Source: Anaerorhabdus sp036636695 (lineage in GTDB: Bacteria; Bacillota_I; Bacilli_A; Erysipelotrichales; Erysipelotrichaceae). Taken from it: a stretch of 64,000 bases of DNA. Below are positions 35,763 through 44,060 of this stretch, one piece after another (the first letter of the stretch is position 1; each line of letters starts with the position of its first letter). Below the pieces are notes generated by a model, which was not told the DNA's origin, made no database searches, and saw only the letters and a program-made list of their open reading frames with translations. The stretch lies in the NCBI RefSeq assembly GCF_036636695.1, contig NZ_JAVWNW010000006.1; one strand, 5' to 3'. Position numbers and translations under genes: made by a program.

Positions 35763-36479
35763 CTACTTTATTTTTTCTAATTTTAGATTACTCATAACAT
35801 ATGTAAAGCCAGATTTTGCTAGATGCTTATGTGCCTTTTTATTGAAACTATATTCTTCTGCATATAACCAACAGAACACTTTTACTTCACGTCCAATTTC
35901 ATCTTCAAGACGTTTTTTAGCTAATACAATTTCATACTCCATCAAATCATCTGGTGTTGATGTTGTAATTTGATAGTGTGTCCCTGTGTGACAACAAATT
36001 TCATGGTCTTTAGCAATTTCTCTTAACTCATCCCATGTCAATGCATAACGACCATCCTCATACATCTTCGGACAAGTAATTGTTAACTCATGTGTTTTTG
36101 TGAAATCAAGTTGTTGTGCTACTGGAATGTCCAAGAAGAAACTTGGAATGTAGAACCATGAACGCATTTTATATTTATTTAATATTGGTAATAAAATATC
36201 ATAATGATTTCTGAATCCTTCAAAGATTCCTAAAATAATTCCTGGCTTATCATAAGGCCAAACTCTTGTCTCAAAGTATGTATCTAAATCATCCATTGAA
36301 ACAGGTACAAAATTTTCACTAAAATATTTAATTTCATCTTCAAATCGATCTTTATCGATTAAATTCGTATTGTGATAATTTACAACACGTAGAAATGAAT
36401 TATTAACCAAGTAGCGAAACATTTCTAATGTTCTTTTATCTTTACAAATTGTTTTTAAAAATTCTTCTGGTCTACTCAT
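35763..36479 (-). CDS. Polysaccharide deacetylase-like protein (second paralogue)
   Basis: The 238-residue protein starts after AAAAAGGTGAATC and overlaps the small gene before it by 8 nt. It shares a whole-length pattern with the protein at 36877: KDKRTLEMFRYLVNN, VVNYHNT, and CCHTGTHY, the His-x-x-x-His metal pair of NodB deacetylases. Where the usual TFDDG motif is expected it reads GIFEGFRNH, so the catalytic Asp pair is replaced by a single Glu. It is cytoplasmic, with no signal peptide, unlike wall deacetylases. A role in amino-sugar deacetylation is plausible since the operon has no nagA, but the changed motif makes the chemistry uncertain. Confidence 0.75.
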   Translation of the reverse strand: MSRPEEFLKTICKDKRTLEMFRYLVNNSFLRVVNYHNTNLIDKDRFEDEIKYFSENFVPVSMDDLDTYFETRVWPYDKPGIILGIFEGFRNHYDILLPILNKYKMRSWFYIPSFFLDIPVAQQLDFTKTHELTITCPKMYEDGRYALTWDELREIAKDHEICCHTGTHYQITTSTPDDLMEYEIVLAKKRLEDEIGREVKVFCWLYAEEYSFNKKAHKHLAKSGFTYVMSNLKLEKIK

Positions 36480-36861
36480 GATTCACCTTTTTATCTAAAT
36501 GCTTTTTGATCACATCACGATATTGTACTGTTTCGCCATTTTCTTTTTGATGAAAATACATTTCAGCTACAGCACTCATTGCAGGTGCAATTGCTGGATA
36601 ATTTCCTAATTTTTCTTTGCTTTGTTTTGCATATAAACTTTCAAATACCATTGCGCCAAAAGCCATTGTAATGTTGAAATCACTTTCCATTTTAGCGCCT
36701 TCATAAACAACGTCACGATCTGCCGTTAAATCATCTAATCCAATAATTGCTGGAATACCTTCATCCGCTGTTACACGTTTATCACAATATTCCATAACTT
36801 CTTCATACTTTGAAAAATCTTCACCGTAAATTTCTTTTAAAACATCAATCATATCTTTCAT
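36472..36861 (-). CDS. Small unknown protein between two deacetylase paralogues
   Basis: The 129-residue acidic protein starts after GAAGAGGTACCTAG. It is predicted to be mostly helical (MKDMIDVLKEIYGEDFSKYEE, FGAMVFESLYAKQSKEKLG) with no signal peptide. I recognise no family. It overlaps the following deacetylase gene by 8 nt and is 15 nt from the preceding one. Constant placement between the paralogues suggests a subunit or partner of them. Confidence 0.7.
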   Translation of the reverse strand: MKDMIDVLKEIYGEDFSKYEEVMEYCDKRVTADEGIPAIIGLDDLTADRDVVYEGAKMESDFNITMAFGAMVFESLYAKQSKEKLGNYPAIAPAMSAVAEMYFHQKENGETVQYRDVIKKHLDKKVNHE

Positions 36862-36876
36862 CTAGGTACCTCTTCT

Positions 36877-37602
36877 TTATTTAATTTTTTCTATTTTTAA
36901 ATTACTAACTACGTATTTATATCCTGCTTCTTCTAAATACTTATGTGCCCAAGCACTATGTGCATAATCTTCTCCAGCTAACCAACAGAAGACATCACAT
37001 GACTTGCCTGTAACTTGTTCAAGTTTTCTTTTTGCATCTACAATTTCATGTCGAAGCTCTTCTTCTGTTGCATTTGGTTTTAATTCATAATGCGTTCCTG
37101 TGTGGCAACATATTACATGTTTTTCACTTAGTTTTTTGATTTCTTCTTCATTCATCGCAACGCGTCCATCTTCGTATCCATGAACTGTTGAAATTCTTAA
37201 ACGATGATTGTGGCAGAAATCAATTTGATCTTTTGCTGGAATATCCATGAAGAAACTTGGTATATAGAACCATCCAACAAAATTATACTTATCAAGAATT
37301 TTTGCATAAGTATCTATATGACTTCGATATCCTTCAAAGATGGCAGGAATACATCCTGGTTTAGTAAAAGGCCACTTCTTTGTTTTAAAGAAGTTATCAA
37401 GATCTTCAATTGTTACTGGGTGAAAGTTTTCACTGAAATATTTTATTTCCGTTTCAAATCGCTCACTGTTAATCGCATCTGTGTTATGGTAGTTTATGAC
37501 ACGAATCATTGAGTTATTGACTAAAAATCTAAACATTTCCAGTGTTCTTTTATCTTTTGTGATTGTTTTTAAAAATAATTCACTACTATTTTTCTCTATC
37601 AT
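36877..37602 (-). CDS. Polysaccharide deacetylase-like protein (first paralogue)
   Basis: The 241-residue protein starts after AAGAGGTACAT. Its features parallel those of the gene at 35763: INYHNTDA, PAIFEGYRSH (Phe89-Glu90-Gly91 where TFDDG is expected), and ICCHTGTHY with His167 and His171. Both end in a similar VVSNLKIEKIK tail. No signal peptide is present. It is the first enzyme gene after the binding protein. The two paralogues may form a heteromer or act on different acyl groups. Confidence 0.75.
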   Translation of the reverse strand: MIEKNSSELFLKTITKDKRTLEMFRFLVNNSMIRVINYHNTDAINSERFETEIKYFSENFHPVTIEDLDNFFKTKKWPFTKPGCIPAIFEGYRSHIDTYAKILDKYNFVGWFYIPSFFMDIPAKDQIDFCHNHRLRISTVHGYEDGRVAMNEEEIKKLSEKHVICCHTGTHYELKPNATEEELRHEIVDAKRKLEQVTGKSCDVFCWLAGEDYAHSAWAHKYLEEAGYKYVVSNLKIEKIK

Positions 37603-37622
37603 ATGTACCTCTTATAAAACAA

Positions 37623-37646
37623 GGAGGAATGATGACTCATTCCTCC
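37623..37646 (-). terminator. Intercistronic hairpin after the binding-protein gene
   Basis: GGAGGAATGA at 37623-37632 pairs perfectly with TCATTCCTCC at 37637-37646 around TGAC, followed on the minus strand by TTGTTTTAT. Such hairpins commonly give the binding protein more transcript than its downstream genes. Confidence 0.75.
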
Positions 37647-37660
37647 GAATTTCTGTTCTA

Positions 37661-38989
37661 TTAGCGACTTAAATTCTCTTGAATCATCGCATTACCTTCA
37701 TCTTCGACGGCTTTTAGGAATGCATCTATGTCTCCATCAACCATTAATTGATTTAGTTTTTCTCTTATAATTGTGTATATTAATGTACTTGATGTTTGCA
37801 TATAAGCTCCATCTTCTTCAGCAAATGGAAGAATCTCTTTTGCGATAACGATTGCTTTATTTACATCTCCTACATTTGGATCATATTCTAAATCAGCTAA
37901 TGAATCGCTACGTGCTGGAATTGCTCCTGTTACGTATGCCCATTCACCAGTTTCTTCAGCACTTGTCATGAATTTCATGAATGCCCATGCTGCTTCTTTG
38001 TTTTTGCTCTTTTCAGTTACTGTGTAGCCCCAGCCACCAGTACCGATACTAATTGGATCTGCTCCTTCAACCCAAGCTGGCATATTGAATACTTGAAGAT
38101 TTACACCTTCCATATCAATTGCGAATGATCCAGCATACCAAGGAGCTCCTACTGTCATAACAGCTGCACCTTGAGTGAATTGTGTATAACGAGGTTCACC
38201 ATCGAAACATACTGCTTCTGGTCCTTGGCTATATTTTAATAATGTTTCTGCTGCTTTTTTAGCTTCTGGAGTTACAAAGTGTACTTGCATATTAGCTTCA
38301 TCACGGTAGTCTCCTCCGTATTGAAGAATTAATGATAAGAAGTTTGCTTCCCATTGTGCATAAGTGTAAGCTAGTCCACCACGAATGATTCCACCATTTG
38401 TATCTTTAACCACTAATTGATTTGCGAAATCTAATAATTCTTTGAAATCTTTAGGTCCGTTGTTTTCAACCCAACCTTCAGGAAGTGAAATTCCTTCTTT
38501 TTCAAGAATATCCATATTTACATAAAGTAATGGAGATTCAACATTGATTTCTGATGGTATTGCATAATATTTGCCATCATACATTTTGTTCTTTAATGCT
38601 GCTTCGTAATAAACTGATTCAAGTTCTGATTTTGTAATTACATCTTCTGGAACTTCAACAACTTTTCCTGCTTTAGCCCAGTCAACAACTGATTGCCATG
38701 TTTGTATTACATCTGGTTCTTCACCTGCGGAGAAAGCTTGGTTTACCTTGTCTGCAAATTCAGGGAAATATTCAACCTTCACATTTACATCTGGGTAAGC
38801 TTCTTTAAAACGTTCTAATGCTGGTCCAAAATAGTTTAACCAAGGTTCTGTTTGTTGCGTCCAGAATACTAGGTCACCATCGATGACTCCATCGCCATCT
38901 GTCCAAGTTGCCTTTTTCTCACCACACCCTGCAAGAAGCGTTGAGAAAGCTACAACTATGGCTAACAAACCAATAATTTTCTTTTTCAT
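37661..38989 (-). CDS. Carbohydrate ABC transporter substrate-binding lipoprotein
   Basis: The 442-residue extracellular solute-binding protein starts after ATAGGAGGAAAAA. A signal peptide ends in lipobox LLAGC (Cys22). The fold is that of family 1 sugar binders: DGDLVFWTQQTEPWLNYFGP, FTQGAAVMTVGAPWYAG and GGWGYTVTEKSKNKEAAWAFM. It captures an oligosaccharide for the MalF/MalG pair at 26259-28009. It is the first gene of the operon; the following hairpin suggests higher expression than the rest. Confidence 0.95.
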   Translation of the reverse strand: MKKKIIGLLAIVVAFSTLLAGCGEKKATWTDGDGVIDGDLVFWTQQTEPWLNYFGPALERFKEAYPDVNVKVEYFPEFADKVNQAFSAGEEPDVIQTWQSVVDWAKAGKVVEVPEDVITKSELESVYYEAALKNKMYDGKYYAIPSEINVESPLLYVNMDILEKEGISLPEGWVENNGPKDFKELLDFANQLVVKDTNGGIIRGGLAYTYAQWEANFLSLILQYGGDYRDEANMQVHFVTPEAKKAAETLLKYSQGPEAVCFDGEPRYTQFTQGAAVMTVGAPWYAGSFAIDMEGVNLQVFNMPAWVEGADPISIGTGGWGYTVTEKSKNKEAAWAFMKFMTSAEETGEWAYVTGAIPARSDSLADLEYDPNVGDVNKAIVIAKEILPFAEEDGAYMQTSSTLIYTIIREKLNQLMVDGDIDAFLKAVEDEGNAMIQENLSR

Positions 38990-39132
38990 TTTTTCCTCCT
39001 ATTATTGAATACTTGTTTCTTGTGCCTTCATAATAGCATGATGATATGATTTATTATAATGTTATTTTTTTATATTATTATTCTATTTTGTCCAATATTG
39101 GTGTAAACTGTCCTTGGGGAGGATTTATAACG
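38990..39132. promoter_or_regulatory. Divergent control region of the catabolic operon and araC-type gene
   Basis: This 143-nt region is very A/T rich. TATATTATTAT at 39071-39081, followed by TCTATTTT, recurs as TATATTATTAT-CTTATTTT at 42482-42500 upstream of the aldolase operon. A common AraC-family site is possible. I cannot place -35 and -10 boxes with confidence. Confidence 0.35.
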
Positions 39133-39981
39133 ATGAACGAAAATTTCTACATAAATACCCAAACAATCAAAGAAAGAACAATAATAAAAACAAAGTCTTT
39201 TGATTTTTCTGTCGTCTATATTAATAGTGGAACAGGCAAATATATACAAAATCAAACGATTGATATCTTTCTTCCACATTCTATTTTTTTACTCTCGAAA
39301 GAGACTGAACTATCAATTACCCCTACCACTAAAATTGTTTGTACAATAACAGAAATACACTTTAAATCAAATTTACTGGAAGATCGTAAAACATTTTCAC
39401 AAGCAATTCAATTTCTTCAACCCTTCGCCGATAAGATCAATTACTGTACATGCCTAACTCTTTCAAGTGCGAATAATCATGGTATTTATCCTTTCCTAGA
39501 TATCATCGCGAATGAATATCAGGATATTAAACCATTATCTTTATTTATCATTCAAAATACCTTAGCTTCATTAATTGTCTACATTGCAAGAATTTATAAT
39601 TTAACGACATTTGAAGATGAAACTAAGAAAGTTACTACCAAAGCAAATTTAATTGAACACGTAAAAACTACAATTGAGAATAATTATAGTCAACAAATAT
39701 CACTAGATACCATAGCAAAACAGTATTATGTAAATTCCAGTTATTTAAGTCACTGTTTCAAAAAGAAGGTTGGTATTTCATTAACTGATTTCTTAATTAC
39801 CACGAGAATCAATCAAGCAAAGCTATTATTACTTGATACGGAAGAACTAATTATTGATATCGCAAGTTCATGTGGTTTTAATACCATCGCTCACTTTAAT
39901 ACTTGTTTTAAAAAGTTGGAGCATGTCACCCCAACTGAGTTTAGAAATAAATATAAAATTCGAAGTAGAACTTTTCTATAA
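39133..39981 (+). CDS. AraC-family transcriptional regulator
   Basis: The start is the ATG at 39133 after GGGGAGGATTTATAACG; the longer frame from 39046 is rejected. The 282-residue regulator has an N-terminal cupin-like sensor (about 10-90) and a C-terminal double HTH (about 180-280: YVNSSYLSHCFKKKVGISL and IIDIASSCGFNTIAHFNTCFKK, then TPTEFRNKYK). It diverges from the binding-protein gene and probably activates the catabolic operon and perhaps the aldolase operon. Confidence 0.93.
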   Translation: MNENFYINTQTIKERTIIKTKSFDFSVVYINSGTGKYIQNQTIDIFLPHSIFLLSKETELSITPTTKIVCTITEIHFKSNLLEDRKTFSQAIQFLQPFADKINYCTCLTLSSANNHGIYPFLDIIANEYQDIKPLSLFIIQNTLASLIVYIARIYNLTTFEDETKKVTTKANLIEHVKTTIENNYSQQISLDTIAKQYYVNSSYLSHCFKKKVGISLTDFLITTRINQAKLLLLDTEELIIDIASSCGFNTIAHFNTCFKKLEHVTPTEFRNKYKIRSRTFL

Positions 39982-40005
39982 AAAACAAGCCCTAAGGCTT
40001 GTTTT
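39982..40005. terminator. Bidirectional terminator between araC-type gene and aldolase gene
   Basis: AAAACAAGCC pairs with GGCTTGTTTT around CTAA, with T-rich sequence after it on the plus strand and an A run before it. It overlaps the stop codon of the minus-strand aldolase. Confidence 0.88.
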
Positions 40006-40996
40006 ATTTATTAGCAAGATGGTATGCTACATCGACAATCATATCTTCTTGTCCACCTACCATTTTTCTTTTTCCTAATTCCTCTAAGATATCTACAACT
40101 GTAATACCATATGTATCTGCAGCACGTTTAGCATGTAATAAGAAACTTGAATAAACACCTGCATAACCAAGCATTAGCGCAGCCGCATCAATTTGTTGAG
40201 GACGTTGAAGAAGTGGACGTACAATATCTTCTGATGCTACTAATAATTTCTTAAAATCTAGTTTGTTTTCAATATTTAAACGATTTAAAACAGCACTTAA
40301 TACTTCTAACTGACAGTTACCAGCACCTGCACCAAGTCCGCAACACGTTGCATCAATATAATCAACACCACTTTCAATTGCAGTGATTGAATTTGCAATC
40401 GCTAAACCTAAGTTATTGTGTGCATGAAATCCTACTGGTACATGACATGCTGCTTTAACAGCTTCAATTCTTTCTTTAACTTCATTCGGTGTTAAGTGTC
40501 CTGCTGAATCTGCTAGATTGATATAATCAACACCATTTTCTTCAAATATCTTTGCTTGTTCAACTATTTTTTCTGGCGATGCCATATGCACCATCATTAA
40601 AAAACCAACCGTAAACATTCCTTTTTCTTTAGCATATTTTATGTGTTCAATTGCTACATCTGCTTCCGTAACGTGTGTTGCGATTCTTACAACTCTAGCA
40701 CCTGCTTCATATGCTTTTTCTAAATCTACAATTGTACCAATTCCTGGTAAAAGTAACACTCCGATTTGGGCATTCTTCACAACTTCACTTGCTGCTTTTA
40801 CAAGTTCTAATTCATCTGTTGTCGAAAATCCATAATTAATTGATGAACCTGCTAAACCATCACCATGGCTTATTTCAATAATATCTACACCTGCTTCATC
40901 AAGTGCTGCTGCAACACTTCTTACTTGTTCTACTGTATAACTATGACTTACTGCATGACTACCATCACGCAATGTCGTATCAACTACTTTCAACAT
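40004..40996 (-). CDS. mhpE: 4-hydroxy-2-oxovalerate aldolase-type enzyme
   Basis: The 330-residue protein is a DRE-TIM aldolase: VVDTTLRDGSHAVSHSYT at the N-terminus (metal and base region), VNLADSAGHLTP, and GFHAHNNLGLAIAN with the metal-binding His pair. It splits 4-hydroxy-2-oxo acids into pyruvate and an aldehyde, passing the aldehyde to its partner encoded 2 nt upstream. In a sugar-acid locus the substrate may be a 2-keto-3-deoxy acid rather than an aromatic breakdown product. Confidence 0.93.
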   Translation of the reverse strand: MLKVVDTTLRDGSHAVSHSYTVEQVRSVAAALDEAGVDIIEISHGDGLAGSSINYGFSTTDELELVKAASEVVKNAQIGVLLLPGIGTIVDLEKAYEAGARVVRIATHVTEADVAIEHIKYAKEKGMFTVGFLMMVHMASPEKIVEQAKIFEENGVDYINLADSAGHLTPNEVKERIEAVKAACHVPVGFHAHNNLGLAIANSITAIESGVDYIDATCCGLGAGAGNCQLEVLSAVLNRLNIENKLDFKKLLVASEDIVRPLLQRPQQIDAAALMLGYAGVYSSFLLHAKRAADTYGITVVDILEELGKRKMVGGQEDMIVDVAYHLANK

Positions 40997-40998
40997 CT

Positions 40999-41862
40999 TT
41001 ATTTACCAAACCTTTCTTTCGCAATCTTTTCTGCAACCTCAATTGCTGCAGAATTGATAATATCTAAATTACCTGAATATGTTGGTAAAAAGTCTCCTGC
41101 ACCTTCTACTTCAACAATTACTGTTACTTTATTGCCCGAAATCATTGGTTCAGTCCTTAAACGATAACCAGGTACATATTTTTGAATTTGTTTAACAATA
41201 TCATGTACAGAGGCTGTAATTTTTTCCAAATCCGGATTTTTTACAATTGAATAAATTGTATTAGTCATAATAATTGGAGGCTCTGCAGGATTTAAAATAA
41301 TAATTGCTTTCCCTTTCTTAGCTCCACCAATTTTTTCCAACGCATTTGATGTCGTTTCAGTAAATTCATCAATGTTTGCTCTTGTACCAGGTCCTGCACT
41401 CTTTGAAGAAATACAAGATACAATTTCAGTGTATTCACTTTCTGCTGCACGATGTATAGCATAGGCAATAGGTACCGTAGCTTGTCCACCACATGTAACC
41501 ATATTAAAATTATCTTCATCTGTTAATTGATCTAAATTTACACATGGAACAACATAAGAACCTACTGCAGCAGGTGTCATATCAAGTACAATTTTATTTG
41601 CTGCTTTTAATAAAGGGGCATTTTTCATATGTGCCTTCGCACTTGTCGCATCAAAGACAATTTTGATTTCATCGTCTTTAATAATATCTTCAATACCATT
41701 CAATGATGTTTCAAACCCAAGGCTTTGCGCTCTTTTGATTCCTTCAGATTCTACAATACCCACCATCATTTTCATTTCTAAGTAATCATTCTTCATTACT
41801 TTATACATTAAGTCTGTCCCGATGTTACCTGGACCGATTATTGCAACTTTAACTTTATTCAT
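40999..41862 (-). CDS. mhpF: Acylating aldehyde dehydrogenase (acetaldehyde type)
   Basis: The 287-residue protein has the Rossmann start KVAIIGPGNIGTDLMYKV and the catalytic Cys in MVTCGGQATVPIAYAIH. It oxidises the aldehyde from the aldolase to an acyl-CoA with NAD. It starts after TTGAGGAGAAAAG and overlaps the flavodoxin-like gene by 8 nt. The pair forms the channelled DmpG/DmpF complex in other bacteria. Confidence 0.94.
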   Translation of the reverse strand: MNKVKVAIIGPGNIGTDLMYKVMKNDYLEMKMMVGIVESEGIKRAQSLGFETSLNGIEDIIKDDEIKIVFDATSAKAHMKNAPLLKAANKIVLDMTPAAVGSYVVPCVNLDQLTDEDNFNMVTCGGQATVPIAYAIHRAAESEYTEIVSCISSKSAGPGTRANIDEFTETTSNALEKIGGAKKGKAIIILNPAEPPIIMTNTIYSIVKNPDLEKITASVHDIVKQIQKYVPGYRLRTEPMISGNKVTVIVEVEGAGDFLPTYSGNLDIINSAAIEVAEKIAKERFGK

Positions 41863-42436
41863 CTTTTCTCCTCAATTTTTCGCCAATCTCTTCTATTGCC
41901 ATTAAATCATTCTCTTTTGATATAAAATCATCATTAAATTTACAATTTGAAACACCATAAAAAGCAAGTTCTTCCCACTTCATATGTTCAATAAAAATTT
42001 CATTAATAAATGCTTTTAACAAATTAAATGAACTGCCATCACCAGCAGCTGTTGCTAAAACTATGAATTTCTTCTTTGGATAATCATAGTTGTATTTTTT
42101 ACCTATTGCATGGAACCGATCAATCAACAATTTCATCGTTCCACTAAAGAAACTAAAATAAATTGGTGAAGCAAATACAATACAATCACTTTGCATTATC
42201 TCATCTAAGATTTCATTCAGCCCATCTTCTTGAACACAAAATTTATCTTTTAGATAAACACACGCATTGCAGTCTTTACATGGATTTATTTGAACTTCGC
42301 AAAGATTGATACACTTGATATCATGATTACCCTTCTTCAGCCCACATAAAAACGCATCAACGATTCTTTTTGTATTTCCTTTGTTTTTTTCACCACTCAC
42401 AAGTACAAGTATTCTCATTTTGTCTACCATAAACAT
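41855..42436 (-). CDS. Flavodoxin-fold NAD(P)H-dependent oxidoreductase
   Basis: The 193-residue protein has the FMN-reductase pattern: ILVLVSGEKNKGNTKRIVDA, INPCKDCNACVYLKDKFC (a Cys-rich segment), and IVFASPIYFSFFSGTMKLLIDR. The start is unsure: ATGs at 42436, 42430 and 42418 are in frame and none has a good Shine-Dalgarno sequence. It heads the aldolase/dehydrogenase operon. Such proteins pass electrons using FMN, perhaps to an Fe-S partner. Confidence 0.85.
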   Translation of the reverse strand: MFMVDKMRILVLVSGEKNKGNTKRIVDAFLCGLKKGNHDIKCINLCEVQINPCKDCNACVYLKDKFCVQEDGLNEILDEIMQSDCIVFASPIYFSFFSGTMKLLIDRFHAIGKKYNYDYPKKKFIVLATAAGDGSSFNLLKAFINEIFIEHMKWEELAFYGVSNCKFNDDFISKENDLMAIEEIGEKLRRKDE

Positions 42437-42549
42437 TGAAATTGTAGCATATTATCATAATCTATTATATTTGTATTTATCTATATTATTATCTTATTTT
42501 TAGAATTTATACCTAATTTAACCTAATTCACCTTTTTATGCACATAAAA

Positions 42550-42583
42550 TAAGTAGTAGCTATCAATTGATAACTACTACTTA
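42550..42583 (-). terminator. Palindromic hairpin after the LRR-protein gene
   Basis: TAAGTAGTAG pairs with CTACTACTTA, enclosing a palindromic TATCAATTGATA with one C/A mismatch. It lies 65 nt downstream of the LRR gene stop, with an A/T-rich tail, and probably ends its transcript. Confidence 0.6.
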
Positions 42584-42647
42584 ACAAGAAGGGCACTATA
42601 ATTATATTCAGCTAGCTTTTGTATTTGAATATCAAGATAAATACTTT

Positions 42648-43772
42648 TTATAAATCTTCAATTCCATTGATTTCTTCAATTTTAAAAATTAATGAAATCA
42701 TATTACATCCATTACTTTTTACTCGATCGTTTCCTATATAATAATCAAAAATTACATTAAACTTATCTTTTGTGTCCGCTTTAATATAGTTTTCTTTCCC
42801 ATTGCTCAAATCAATAATAATTTCATTGCTTTCCTTACAAAGAATCGCTTCGTCAGAATTTTCTCTAATTGCCCAAATTAAATCACTAATATTGTCAGTT
42901 TGAATATCAGGATGTATTTGTGAAAGACTTATAATAATTTTATTATTTTCTAATCTGCACTTTGATAAATTTTTGTTATCAATTGCCAAACTTTGTATCC
43001 ATATAATACAGTTTCCTAACGTATCCACACTTTTGGGAATTGATAGTTCACACAGTGAATTTGATGAAAAGGCATAACCTTCAATTTTTTTTAAATGTTC
43101 TGGTAGTGTTACTTTTTTAAGTCGATTATTGGCAAATGCATGATCACCAATAGTTGTAACTGTATCGCTAAATTCTATTGCCCTTAGTAGACAGTCATAA
43201 AACATATAAGAAGGTATATATTTTACTAACTTTGTAAATACAGCCTTTTCAATCATATTATTTTGGAAGACTTTGCCATTTCCTTTTAATTCTAAATTAC
43301 TTCTAACTTCTACATTACTAATTAAATTATTTTTAAAGGCATATTCTCCAATGATTCTTAATGTTGCTGGCAATATTAAATCACCTGAAATTAAACAACT
43401 TTCAAACGCACCACTACTAATGCTATAAATTGATGTGGGTAGTTTCATTGTTTTGATTCGATTCTTATAGAAAGCATATTCTCCAATAACACTGACTCCA
43501 CTACCAAAATCAATATACTCTATCAAATTATTCGCAAAGGCATACGATTCAATCTCTTCGACTGTTCTTGGAATTGAAACCATCGTAATACGTTTCGCAA
43601 AAAATGCTTTATCACCAATCTTCGTAACAGCTATTCCTTTTATTACTGGGGGAATATCTACACTAAAACCTCCAATTAACTCATTGTAGTCTTTTATTGT
43701 CCCTGTTTTGCTATCGAACTTAAATGCCTTTTCGTCTGTGTATTCTTTTTTTCTACCATAACTCATCTGCAT
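42648..43772 (-). CDS. BspA-type leucine-rich-repeat protein
   Basis: The 374-residue protein contains about nine tandem LRR_5 units with the pattern GDKAFFAKRITMVSIPRTVEEI (for example near residues 55-250). No signal peptide, lipobox or anchor is visible, unlike most surface BspA proteins, so it may be cytoplasmic or use another export route. The first residues (MQMSYGRKKEY) lack a clear ribosome-binding site and an alternative start at the third codon is possible. It is monocistronic. Function unknown. Confidence 0.82.
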   Translation of the reverse strand: MQMSYGRKKEYTDEKAFKFDSKTGTIKDYNELIGGFSVDIPPVIKGIAVTKIGDKAFFAKRITMVSIPRTVEEIESYAFANNLIEYIDFGSGVSVIGEYAFYKNRIKTMKLPTSIYSISSGAFESCLISGDLILPATLRIIGEYAFKNNLISNVEVRSNLELKGNGKVFQNNMIEKAVFTKLVKYIPSYMFYDCLLRAIEFSDTVTTIGDHAFANNRLKKVTLPEHLKKIEGYAFSSNSLCELSIPKSVDTLGNCIIWIQSLAIDNKNLSKCRLENNKIIISLSQIHPDIQTDNISDLIWAIRENSDEAILCKESNEIIIDLSNGKENYIKADTKDKFNVIFDYYIGNDRVKSNGCNMISLIFKIEEINGIEDL

Positions 43773-43908
43773 ATACGCTCAAGTTCTTATAAATACGTAA
43801 TATTCTAAGTCTTATTCTATCTATACGTTTATTCTTACTTGAGACCTCTCCCTTTAATTTCACCTTTAAATGCTTACTATTTTCTAAAATATACTTTCTT
43901 TTAACGCA

Positions 43909-43934
43909 CTATCAAAAAGTACACTTTTTGATAG
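43909..43934. repeat. Perfect inverted repeat CTATCAAAAAGT near the recombinase
   Basis: A 12-bp arm CTATCAAAAAGT (43909-43920) and its exact complement (43923-43934) are separated by AC. It lies in the 350-nt gene-free stretch 43773-44122, which also holds AAAAAGTATAT near 43953 and the 44071-44085 palindrome, so the AAAAAGT core occurs several times. It may bind the serine recombinase or a dimeric regulator. Confidence 0.6.
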
Positions 43935-44025
43935 CAAATAAAACCAAAAAAAAAGTATATAAAATACGTTTTAAGTGTTAAAAAATTATTATTTTTATGT
44001 AATTTATTCAGTAATTCCTAGTAAA

Positions 44026-44054
44026 TTGACACAGTATACTATTTTCATTATAAT
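44026..44054 (+). promoter_or_regulatory. Consensus promoter facing the recombinase 3' end
   Basis: A perfect TTGACA (44026-44031) and TATAAT (44049-44054) are spaced by 17 nt on the plus strand. No protein gene follows in this direction; transcription would start near 44061. Confidence 0.7.
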
Positions 44055-44060
44055 AATAGT

